Source: Candidatus Omnitrophota bacterium
GTDB lineage: Bacteria > Verrucomicrobiota > Verrucomicrobiia > Limisphaerales > UBA1319
Length of the DNA: 5,200 nt
Assembly: GCA_023473405.1 (NCBI GenBank)
Contig: JAMCZD010000406.1
Span: 494-5,693, forward strand
Reading direction: 5' to 3'
Shown here piece after piece: positions 1 to 5,200 of the stretch. The notes under the pieces were generated by a model that worked only from the letters and a program-made list of their open reading frames with translations, was not told where the DNA came from and did not search any database. The position numbers and the translations under genes were made by a program. Every line of letters begins with the position of its first letter. Within the stretch, counting starts at the first letter, position 1.

Positions 1-2790
1 CTGACCGGGCTGGCGTCTTCGGACGGAAAGAACCTCAACACCAACAATTTCTGGACCAATATCCGCTATACACCCGTCACGAACGTAAAACGCACCTACC
101 TGAACCTGTTCGACCTGGTGGATTTGAACAACTACACCTACACCGTTACCTACGCCCAGACTACCGAGGATACCACCCCGCCGGTGACCACGATGCGCTT
201 CGCCGGATCGGTAACCGAGTCAGGCGGCAACTATTACATCACGCCGGACACGCAAATATACTTTACCGCCGAAGACGCCAGCCCGGTCAGCATGTTTTAC
301 AGCGTTACCAATGGCCCGTTCCTGCCGGCGGTCCCGTTCACACTGCCTGATCCGGGCGAATATCCGGTCGCCTTTTATTCCATCGATTCGTTCAACAACC
401 GCGAGGCCAATCATACCAACCTGGTTATAGTCTCCGGAACTGCCGCCCTCGATTTCGCCAGCGTGGGCACACCCGGCCAGCCGCTCTTCGTCACCGACGG
501 CGCTCTCTCGATTCGGCCCGTCAATGCGCCTCTCCCCTTCCAAGCCCAGGCTAATCCGAGCCAGGTTGACGCGCAGATCGACGTGTTTCAAGGCGTGGTT
601 GGCTGGGCTACCGTCGGCGGCGCGCCATCGTCCCCCACCACTGCTTCATCGGCAGCGCTCACGGTCGGCGGTGAGCATGTGGACTTCTACCGCTACCGCC
701 TGAACAATGGCTCCTGGAGCACGGAAAAAGCCGCCGGCACCCCGATTTCCCTGACCGGCTTGAGCGCGGGCAATCAAACCGTCTCGGTCCTGGGCCGCTC
801 CCAATATGGTTCCTACCTGGATGCCTCGAATGCCGTTGTGGTGAGCTGGGTCGTCGATTCGGCTGCTCCCGCCACGCGGGTTACCGGGGCGCCGTCCACG
901 CCCACTCGATCCCGCTCAGCCTCGCTCAACATTGGCGGGACAGGAGTTACCGCTTATCGCTGGACAATCAACAATGATTATTACCGCGCCGAGTCCAATG
1001 CCCCCGCGGTTTTGCTTATTTCCATTACCTCGCCCGGCGCGCAAGGCGTTACCATGGCGGTTTTGGGCAAAATCGGTGGCACCTATCAACCCACCAACAT
1101 GCCCACCACGGTCTCGTGGAACTATGATCCGTTGTTCGGTTACGACCAGCCAACCTTGGCCCGGGTCCGGAGCCTCGCGATCACCAATATCGGCACAAAC
1201 CCGCAGACGTTCTCCTGGGATGGCCACAACGACGCCGGCGCCGCCATGTCCCCCGGATGGTACACCGTCCGCCTGACCCTGCTGGACCAGCTTGGCCGAA
1301 CCAATTTCGCCACGCGCCTGGTTCAGATTGGCGAATTGTCCGGAACCAGCGCCGTTCTGGCCGATGCCTCTCGCGGGCCCAAAAATCCTTACGCGCGCGG
1401 ACACTGGGCCGTCTGGCAGGACCAGAGTGACGGGAGCTGGGAAGTATATGCGCGGGACCTGAGCAGCAATACGCCCATACTCAAGGTAACCAACTCCTCG
1501 ATGAACCAGGAGAACCCGCGCACCGATGGGCGTTACCTCGTTTGGCAAGGCCGCCAGACCAATGGTAATTGGGACGTTTTCATCAAGGACTTGAACGGAG
1601 GCACCGCGCCGCGCGCCCTCACCTCTTCACCCGTCTTCGACGAGGTAAACCCGGCGATAGACTGGCCATGGGTCGTTTACCAAAGGCGGTCCTCGAGCGA
1701 TCCCAATGCCGCCTGGCAATTGTATGCCACCAACCTGGTCTCCGCCCAGGCCTTTGCCGTGTCGAGTGGAACCCAAGACCAGTTGGATGCGGATGTCCAG
1801 GCCGGGCGGGTGGTTTGGCAGGATTGGCGCGATGTTGGTCCCGGTGAAATCTACTTCAAGAACCTCGAGACCGGCGAGCAACGCCGCATCACCACCAACA
1901 CCTTCGGCCAGTACCATCCCGTCATTTGTAATCATTGGATCGCCTGGCAGGATACCCGGAATGGCGAGGTCGATCTCTATGGATTCGACCTGCTCCGGAA
2001 TATCGAGGTGCGCATTACCGCCACCTCCGAAAACGAAACCCGGCCTTACCTGGATGGTCCGTGGCTGATCTGCCAGGAGGATTCGCTGGGACCATTGACC
2101 TCGAATGTGCGGCTCGTTCACCTGCCAAGCCTCCGCGCGGTGCCGATCACCCGCACCATGACCTTGAAAGACCGCCCGGCGCTTGCCAACGGCAAGGCCG
2201 TCTGGCTCGATACCGCGGCCAATCTATCCCAGGTCCTGGCAGCCGACCTCCCCTCATTGCAGGCCGTCTTCGAGAATCGCAACGCCGTTGCCGTTACCAG
2301 CGCCATGGCGACGTACCAGCAAAATGCTTATGCCCTGCTCACCCTCTGGAACTCGCAAGCCGGTGTCCAGGAAATCACCCATTACAAATCGCTCGCGCCC
2401 CAGGTCGTCAGTGAAACTGTCTATTGGACCAATGGCGCGCCTGCCGGCCCCAACTTCACCCTCGAGCCAGGCAGCTTCCTCTGGATTCGATTCGGCAATC
2501 TGCACGTGGTCGATCTGGGCCTCAACAGCACCGGGCCGTTGAACCTTTCCGCCGGGGTGAACGTGTTCAGCTATCCTGGATGCCCCAGCGCCTACACCGC
2601 CTATCGGTTGCTCGATCAGCTCGGTCCCGGCAATGTGCGTGGCGTTCGGATGCTGGACGCCGAGTCCGGTCGCTGGGTGGTGGCGATCGTGCAGAATGGT
2701 CACCTGGTGGGCAATGACTTTTCGATTCCGAACGTAGCCGTGCTCATGCTCGATATGGTTAATCCCGTCAATAACTTCAAACCGCAGTAA
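1..2790 (+). CDS. Large surface/secreted protein, 5'-partial: Ig-like domains, FlgD-like domain, seven-blade VWQD beta-propeller
   Basis: The frame is open from the first base to TAA at 2788-2790, giving 929 visible residues. The GTG at 118 lies inside this open frame and is not the start, so the true N-terminus and any signal peptide lie upstream of the window. Domains in order, numbered from nt 1: an Ig-like domain beginning DTTPPVTT (about 57-145); two tandem Ig-like repeats (about 204-286 and 294-376); a FlgD-like Ig domain with the signature WDGHNDAG...GWYTVRL (about 381-445); seven propeller blades with 'VWQD'-type cores at 472, 515, 560, 606, 649, 691 and 735; and a C-terminal beta domain (about 765-929) in two similar halves. 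FlgD-like Ig domains and TolB/WD40-type propellers are usual in large extracytoplasmic bacterial proteins and mostly bind partners. No catalytic motif, C-terminal sorting signal or terminal membrane helix is seen. The ligand is unknown. The reading frame is secure and the domain calls rest on motif recognition. Confidence 0.93.
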   Translation: MTGLASSDGKNLNTNNFWTNIRYTPVTNVKRTYLNLFDLVDLNNYTYTVTYAQTTEDTTPPVTTMRFAGSVTESGGNYYITPDTQIYFTAEDASPVSMFYSVTNGPFLPAVPFTLPDPGEYPVAFYSIDSFNNREANHTNLVIVSGTAALDFASVGTPGQPLFVTDGALSIRPVNAPLPFQAQANPSQVDAQIDVFQGVVGWATVGGAPSSPTTASSAALTVGGEHVDFYRYRLNNGSWSTEKAAGTPISLTGLSAGNQTVSVLGRSQYGSYLDASNAVVVSWVVDSAAPATRVTGAPSTPTRSRSASLNIGGTGVTAYRWTINNDYYRAESNAPAVLLISITSPGAQGVTMAVLGKIGGTYQPTNMPTTVSWNYDPLFGYDQPTLARVRSLAITNIGTNPQTFSWDGHNDAGAAMSPGWYTVRLTLLDQLGRTNFATRLVQIGELSGTSAVLADASRGPKNPYARGHWAVWQDQSDGSWEVYARDLSSNTPILKVTNSSMNQENPRTDGRYLVWQGRQTNGNWDVFIKDLNGGTAPRALTSSPVFDEVNPAIDWPWVVYQRRSSSDPNAAWQLYATNLVSAQAFAVSSGTQDQLDADVQAGRVVWQDWRDVGPGEIYFKNLETGEQRRITTNTFGQYHPVICNHWIAWQDTRNGEVDLYGFDLLRNIEVRITATSENETRPYLDGPWLICQEDSLGPLTSNVRLVHLPSLRAVPITRTMTLKDRPALANGKAVWLDTAANLSQVLAADLPSLQAVFENRNAVAVTSAMATYQQNAYALLTLWNSQAGVQEITHYKSLAPQVVSETVYWTNGAPAGPNFTLEPGSFLWIRFGNLHVVDLGLNSTGPLNLSAGVNVFSYPGCPSAYTAYRLLDQLGPGNVRGVRMLDAESGRWVVAIVQNGHLVGNDFSIPNVAVLMLDMVNPVNNFKPQ
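169..435 (+). other. Ig-like domain (OmpL47/chitobiase-C-terminal type) in the first gene
   Basis: The encoded segment opens with DTTPPVTT and continues with the alternation 'YYITPDTQIYFTAEDAS...MFYSVTNGPF...PFTLPDPGEYPVAFYSIDSFNN'. This is the usual pattern of small Ig-like domains in bacterial surface proteins: a TPP-x-T linker, an 'A.D..S....Y.V.gG.f' strand pair, and a final 'G.y.v.fyS.D..gN' strand pair. Such domains act as spacers or carbohydrate-contact modules. No binding residues can be assigned here. Confidence 0.6.
610..1128 (+). repeat. Two tandem Ig-like protein repeats of about 90 residues
   Basis: Two adjacent segments, about nt 610-858 and 880-1128, encode related sequences. 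Both begin with GAPS-x-P, continue with an 'A-L-x-[VI]-GG' strand, then a Tyr-Arg strand (FYRYRLNNGSW versus AYRWTINNDYY), then a 'V-x-V-L-G-[RK]' strand followed by GS/GT-Y, and close with SW-x-x-D. The GAP motifs are 267 bases apart and the SW motifs 270, so the period is 89-90 residues. The DNA copies have diverged strongly, which points to an old domain duplication rather than a recent DNA repeat. The pattern fits Ig-like spacer domains of verrucomicrobial secreted proteins. Confidence 0.75.
1141..1338 (+). other. FlgD-like Ig domain
   Basis: The encoded stretch holds 'LARVRSLAI', then FSWDGHNDAG, then PGWYTVRLTLLDQLGR. This matches the FlgD-Ig signature of a tryptophan-aspartate-glycine turn followed by 'D..G....pG.Y..rl...D..G'. 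In exported bacterial proteins the domain commonly sits beside propellers or at C-termini as a structural connector. Here it lies directly between the tandem Ig repeats and the propeller. Confidence 0.75.
1384..2280 (+). repeat. Seven-blade VWQD (TolB/WD40-like) beta-propeller repeat region
   Basis: Seven copies of a blade motif, roughly '[RHPG]-[WYRK]-x-[VI]-[WYC]-Q-x ... [VIL]-[YFV]-x-x-[DN]-L', have their aromatic/Cys core codon at nt 1414, 1543, 1678, 1816, 1945, 2071 and 2203. Spacing is 43, 45, 46, 43, 42 and 44 residues, as expected for propeller blades. Cores are AVWQDQ, LVWQGR, VVYQRR, VVWQDW, IAWQDT, LICQED and AVWLDT. Blades 3, 6 and 7 are the most divergent. The segment before blade 1 (about 'SAVLADASRGPKNPYARG') resembles the inter-blade strand (for example 'ITTNTFGQYHPVICN'), so the ring may close in the usual velcro way. 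The fold call is strong; the ligand is unknown. Confidence 0.85.
2281..2787 (+). other. C-terminal two-half beta domain of the propeller protein
   Basis: After the last blade come about 165 residues that I cannot name with confidence. They look like two related halves. The first ends NFTLEPGSFLWIRFGN and the second ends DFSIPNVAVLMLDM. The second half also has 'LSAGVNVFSYP', 'LLDQLGPGNVRGVRMLDAESGRW' and 'NGHLVGNDF'. This resembles the loose pattern 'G-x-N-x-[IV]-S-x-P ... LL..LG..v..v...d..tG.W.......G..F.i..g...' seen near the ends of exported proteins in several bacterial phyla. There is no catalytic motif. It could be a sorting or attachment domain, but that is inference. Confidence 0.45.
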
Positions 2791-2793
2791 ACC

Positions 2794-3618
2794 ATGAACC
2801 TGTCATTCATTTGCCGCTGGCTTTGTTGCTCGAGCTTCGCGTTCGGCACGATGGCATTGGCCGTCTCGCCCGACGCCGTCCAGCAAAAACTAAGTGCCGG
2901 CGTGAAGCTCACCTTCATCGACGTGCGCTCGACCGCAATCTTCAAGAACGGCCATATCCCCGGCGCCATCAATGTCCCCGCCGCACTCGTGCCGGAGAAG
3001 CAATTGCCGCCACTGGGACGGGTCGTGGTTTACGACAACGGTTTGGGCGTAAATACCGCTGACGCAGCCGCAACTGCGCTCAACCAAAAACCGGGAATTT
3101 CGGCCGAAGTCCTCGATGGCGGCTTTGCCGCCTGGGAAACGGCGCAGGCGCCCACCACTAAACCAGCAGGATTGGGGCGCGAAGAGGCGCCTCTGATCAG
3201 TTACCAGGACCTGAAAAAGGCGATCAACCAGGACGTTGTGCTGGTGGACCTGCGGAAGAAAAACATTGCTGTCTCGACCCTGAACGCCCCTAAAACCACC
3301 CAACCACCCCTCACCGACCTGCAAGCCGAGTTCCCCGGCGCGCACATCACGCGTTCGCCGTTTTCCCTGCCCGCTGCCAGGAAATCGGCGTCCGGCGACC
3401 CGGGACCGCCCCCGTTGCTGGTGCTGATTGACAATGGCGACGGCGCCGCATTTGAGATGGCGCGCACCCTCAAGGCCAACGGCATCCGGCGGTTCGTCAT
3501 CCTCGCTGGCGGCGAGGACATATTGGCCCGCAAAGGCCAGCCCGGCCTCGAGCGCGCTGGTTCCACGATTACCCTGCGGGGTACGATTGTTCCGTCCGTG
3601 ACCAATAACAACAGGTAA
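2794..3618 (+). CDS. Exported tandem rhodanese-like protein lacking both catalytic cysteines
   Basis: This 274-residue protein starts at ATG 2794, three bases after the stop of the upstream gene. The start is supported by the signal peptide it yields: a short N-region with Arg8, a hydrophobic core, and a signal peptidase I-type site after ALA at residue 23. No lipobox is seen. Domain 1 (about 27-115) has FIDVRS, then GHIPGAINVP, VVVYDNG and LDGGFAAWE, all rhodanese-fold landmarks. Domain 2 (about 130-245) has VVLVDLR, FPGAHIT, LLVLIDNGDG and a final 'FVILAGGED'. Rhodaneses transfer sulfur through a cysteine just after the 'VVVY' strand; here those positions are Asp81 and Asp213. The only three cysteines (7, 11, 12) lie in the signal peptide, so the mature chain cannot act as a sulfurtransferase by the known mechanism. 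A binding or structural role is inferred. No Shine-Dalgarno sequence precedes it, so coupling to the upstream gene is likely. Confidence 0.9.
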   Translation: MNLSFICRWLCCSSFAFGTMALAVSPDAVQQKLSAGVKLTFIDVRSTAIFKNGHIPGAINVPAALVPEKQLPPLGRVVVYDNGLGVNTADAAATALNQKPGISAEVLDGGFAAWETAQAPTTKPAGLGREEAPLISYQDLKKAINQDVVLVDLRKKNIAVSTLNAPKTTQPPLTDLQAEFPGAHITRSPFSLPAARKSASGDPGPPPLLVLIDNGDGAAFEMARTLKANGIRRFVILAGGEDILARKGQPGLERAGSTITLRGTIVPSVTNNNR

Positions 3619-3622
3619 GCGT
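3613..3622 (+). promoter_or_regulatory. Probable weak ribosome-binding site for the third gene
   Basis: The sequence AGGTAAG overlaps the stop codon of the rhodanese-like gene (TAA at 3616-3618). Its AGG lies seven bases before ATG 3623, a suitable spacing for a minimal Shine-Dalgarno contact. It supports ATG 3623 over the in-frame GTG at 3671, and overlap with the upstream stop suggests translational coupling. It is only a three-to-four-base match, so confidence is modest. Confidence 0.45.
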
Positions 3623-5200
3623 ATGTCCGCAAATTACTCACCGCCTAATTCGGGGCGCCGCACTGGTGCCGTGTTTATCGCGGCGCTGACCGCCTGCGTG
3701 CTCTGGGCCGGCGCTCACTTTGCCACCGCCGCCACCATCACAAACGTCACTCTTGTCAACGTCACCCCAACCAGCTTCGGCGTCCTCTGGCGCACCGCCC
3801 ATTCCACACCGTCCATCGCGCTCTATGCCGACCCCGGCGGTCTCACCAATCTCGCCGGACAGTTGGGGATCGAGAACTTCCCGTTGCATACCGGCAACCC
3901 GGCGCTGGCGGGCGGTTATGAACGGCGCCAAAGCCAGGCCGCCCTCCGCCAGAGAATGGAAAACTTTGGTCTCATGCAGGTCCGCGTCACCGGCTGCCAT
4001 CCGGGCACGACCTATTATTTCCGATTGACCTCCACGCTCCCTGACTCGAGCACTGTCGTCTATCCGGTCGCGGGCCCGCTCCCCGGCGTCACCACCGAGC
4101 GCGAAAACACCTTCGTCGTCAACGACCAAGTCTTAATCCTTGACGTGCCGGGCCTCGATACTTACGGCCAGCTCGTCACCCTCACCCACCCCCAAGCTGC
4201 CCATCCGCTGGCCGCCGTCGTCGGGGATGGCGCAGGCACAAACCAGGTCTTCTTCAATGTCAATGATCTCTTTGCCGCCGCCGCCGGGGGTGGCAACTTC
4301 ACCCCGCTCGGGCCGCAGGATTTCACCGTGGACGTCCTGGGGCCGAACCAAGCCGATGTTATCCGCCAATTCACCTTGGTTTTTGGGACTGATTTTACGG
4401 TGGCACCCGGATCCTATGCCTCGATTGGAACCGAGTTTCTCGCCTTGACCTTTGGTTCAACCCTTATGCAGACCGGCCAAACGAACAGCGTTCCGGTGAA
4501 CCTGAATTCGAGCGCGGACATCGCCGATATCCGCATTGCCATGGATATACCTCCCGGTCACCTGACGAATTTCAACTTTCAAGCCCTCGCTCCTGAGATT
4601 GATCCGGGCTCCGCTACGATAATCCTCCACACCGGTTCGACTGCCCTTTTGCACCTGGTGACGCGGACCGGTCAAACCCTCGTGGGCTCGAAGCAAATCG
4701 CGCAGCTTGTGTTCACCGCCGTCCCCAACCAGCCCTCGGCCTTTGTGCCGCTGAAATTGACGAGCATCAGCGCCGCCAAACCGGATGCGTCGAAATTGAC
4801 CAACGTGTTCGCGCAGTCCGGGCGCGTAGTGGTGATTGGTCAACAGGCCTTGCTCGAAGCCGGTTTTGAGTCCGATGGGACTCGCCAGTTGATGCTCTAT
4901 GGAAAGCCGGGTTCGAGCTACGCCATCGAGTATTCAACCAACATAATCAGCACCGGGCCCTGGGCTCCTTTATACCATCTCCCGCTTACCACAATGTCCG
5001 CTTCGCTGCAGGCGCTGAACCGATCCCTCGATCCGGTTTTCTATCGCGCCTTCGAGTTCTTCGCCGACCCGCCCATCCTTGAGGCATATCTGAACCCGGA
5101 CCAGTCGCGCAGCCTGTTAATGTATGGCCAGCCAACCCGCCAATACACGCTCCAGTATTCCACGAATCTACCGAACGTGGTTGCCTGGTTTCCCCTCCAT
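3623..5200 (+). CDS. Exported multidomain protein, 3'-partial: FN3-like, cohesin-like and YSTN-repeat modules
   Basis: From ATG 3623 the frame stays open for exactly 526 codons to the window edge, so the C-terminus lies beyond. The start is four bases after the preceding stop. Residues 1-36 form a signal peptide: RR at 12-13, a hydrophobic core from about 16 to 33, and a cleavage site after ATA (36). Residues about 37-140 look like a fibronectin type III or purple-acid-phosphatase N-terminal-type domain: 'TITNVTLVNVTPTSFGVLW' at the start and CHPGTTYYFRL at 125-135. Residues about 155-270 are a beta-rich segment of no recognised family, with 'AAVVGDGAGTNQVFFNVNDL'. Residues about 275-406 look cohesin-like. 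From about residue 411 come YSTN modules. No enzyme motif is seen. GTG at 3671 is an alternative start but would shorten the signal peptide. The open frame is certain, the FN3 call fairly safe and the cohesin-like call tentative. A scaffold or adhesive surface role is inferred. Confidence 0.9.
   Translation, partial: MSANYSPPNSGRRTGAVFIAALTACVLWAGAHFATAATITNVTLVNVTPTSFGVLWRTAHSTPSIALYADPGGLTNLAGQLGIENFPLHTGNPALAGGYERRQSQAALRQRMENFGLMQVRVTGCHPGTTYYFRLTSTLPDSSTVVYPVAGPLPGVTTERENTFVVNDQVLILDVPGLDTYGQLVTLTHPQAAHPLAAVVGDGAGTNQVFFNVNDLFAAAAGGGNFTPLGPQDFTVDVLGPNQADVIRQFTLVFGTDFTVAPGSYASIGTEFLALTFGSTLMQTGQTNSVPVNLNSSADIADIRIAMDIPPGHLTNFNFQALAPEIDPGSATIILHTGSTALLHLVTRTGQTLVGSKQIAQLVFTAVPNQPSAFVPLKLTSISAAKPDASKLTNVFAQSGRVVVIGQQALLEAGFESDGTRQLMLYGKPGSSYAIEYSTNIISTGPWAPLYHLPLTTMSASLQALNRSLDPVFYRAFEFFADPPILEAYLNPDQSRSLLMYGQPTRQYTLQYSTNLPNVVAWFPLH
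4445..4840 (+). other. Cohesin-like (carbohydrate-binding-superfamily fold) domain
   Basis: Residues about 275-406 of the third protein follow the strand order of cohesin-type domains. They open with 'QTGQTNSVPVNLNSSADIADIRIAMDIPPGHLTNF', like the family's 'G.t..VpV.l....gi....f.l.yd...L'. A middle strand pair follows (ATIILHTGSTALLHLV), then 'VGSKQIAQLVFTAVP', like 'G...la.i.F.a'. The end is 'VPLKLTSISA' with a closing 'QSGRVVVIG', like '...l......G.v.v'. Cohesins bind dockerins in cellulosomes, but cohesin-like domains also occur outside cellulosomes as generic surface modules. No dockerin motif is seen in this window, so the partner is unknown. Confidence 0.55.
4853..5200 (+). repeat. Tandem YSTN protein modules, period 75-76 residues, second copy cut by the window end
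   Basis: Unit 1 begins LEAGFESDGTRQLMLYG at nt 4853 and unit 2 begins LEAYLNPDQSRSLLMYG at 5078. Shared motifs are LMLYGKPGSSYAIEYSTN versus LLMYGQPTRQYTLQYSTN, then W-[AF]-P-L. The LEA motifs are 225 bases apart and the Met codons of the YG motif 228. Unit 1 ends with 'DPVFYRAFE', the usual 'rFYRa' close of this module. Such modules are, to my knowledge, frequent near C-termini of secreted Verrucomicrobiota proteins and their function is not settled. The copies differ throughout at DNA level, so they are an old protein duplication. More copies may follow past the edge. Confidence 0.8.

Noticed and set aside
118..120. GTG at 118 as the start of the first gene
   Set aside because: The same frame is open from base 1 and encodes plausible protein (LTGLASSDGKNLNTNNFW...) before it. 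GTG 118 is followed by no signal peptide and has no ribosome-binding site, so the gene continues upstream.
916..1548. Minus-strand open frame of about 210 codons
   Set aside because: It lies wholly opposite the Ig/propeller coding sequence, has low-complexity Gly/Arg/Ala composition and shows no recognisable motif. It is a shadow of GC-rich codon use.
1935..2414. Plus-strand open frame in another phase inside the propeller gene
   Set aside because: It overlaps blades 5-7, which carry clear repeat motifs in the main frame. Its own translation is Arg/Pro/Ala rich without a domain pattern.
2788..2796. Promoter or terminator between the first and second genes
   Set aside because: Only three bases separate stop and start, and no stem-loop followed by T residues is seen near the end of the upstream gene.
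2794..3618. Active thiosulfate or mercaptopyruvate sulfurtransferase
   Set aside because: The catalytic Cys is Asp in both domains and the predicted mature protein contains no cysteine, so enzyme naming would mislead.
3623..3730. Tat (twin-arginine) signal in the third protein
   Set aside because: There is an Arg-Arg pair at residues 12-13, but the following residues (T-G-A-V-F) do not match the S/T-RR-x-F-L-K consensus. A Sec signal peptide fits better.
3638..4129. Minus-strand open frame of about 163 codons opposite the start of the third gene
   Set aside because: The plus strand here encodes a signal peptide and an FN3-like domain in an uninterrupted 526-codon frame. The antisense product has no motif and is Gly/Asp/Arg rich.
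4271..4290. Short GCC-rich run as a possible repeat or hairpin
   Set aside because: It is four alanine codons followed by glycine codons within the third gene, explained by codon use. There is no convincing inverted repeat and no T-run, so it is not a terminator.

Overview
The window reads as bacterial DNA of moderately high GC, almost wholly coding on the + strand. It holds three large, exported, multidomain proteins. The best taxonomic guess is a Verrucomicrobiota bacterium, perhaps of the Pedosphaera/Limisphaerales type. The grounds are the tandem 'YG.P...Y...YSTN...W.PL' modules in the third gene, which I know as common in secreted proteins of that group, the weak ribosome-binding sites, and the very long Ig-like/propeller proteins. 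No marker gene is present, so this is inference.

Layout: (1) nt 1-2790 is the 3' part of a gene that begins upstream of the window. Its product runs Ig-like domain, two tandem Ig-like repeats of about 90 residues, a FlgD-like Ig domain, a seven-blade 'VWQD' (TolB/WD40-like) beta-propeller, and a C-terminal two-half beta domain. (2) nt 2794-3618 encodes an exported protein with two rhodanese-like domains. Both carry Asp where the catalytic Cys should be, and the predicted mature chain has no cysteine. (3) nt 3623-5200 begins a further exported protein that runs off the right edge. It has a signal peptide, an FN3-like domain, an uncharacterised beta-rich middle, a cohesin-like domain, and the first one and a half of a series of 75-residue YSTN modules.

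The genes are separated by only 3 and 4 bases, with no room for a promoter or terminator, so they are almost certainly co-transcribed and perhaps translationally coupled. All visible domains are binding or scaffold folds and no catalytic centre can be seen. The simplest reading is an operon for an extracellular or cell-surface assembly: a propeller protein, a small non-catalytic rhodanese-fold protein and a cohesin-like scaffold protein. What it binds cannot be told from this window. No RNA gene, mobile element, CRISPR array or long non-coding stretch is present.
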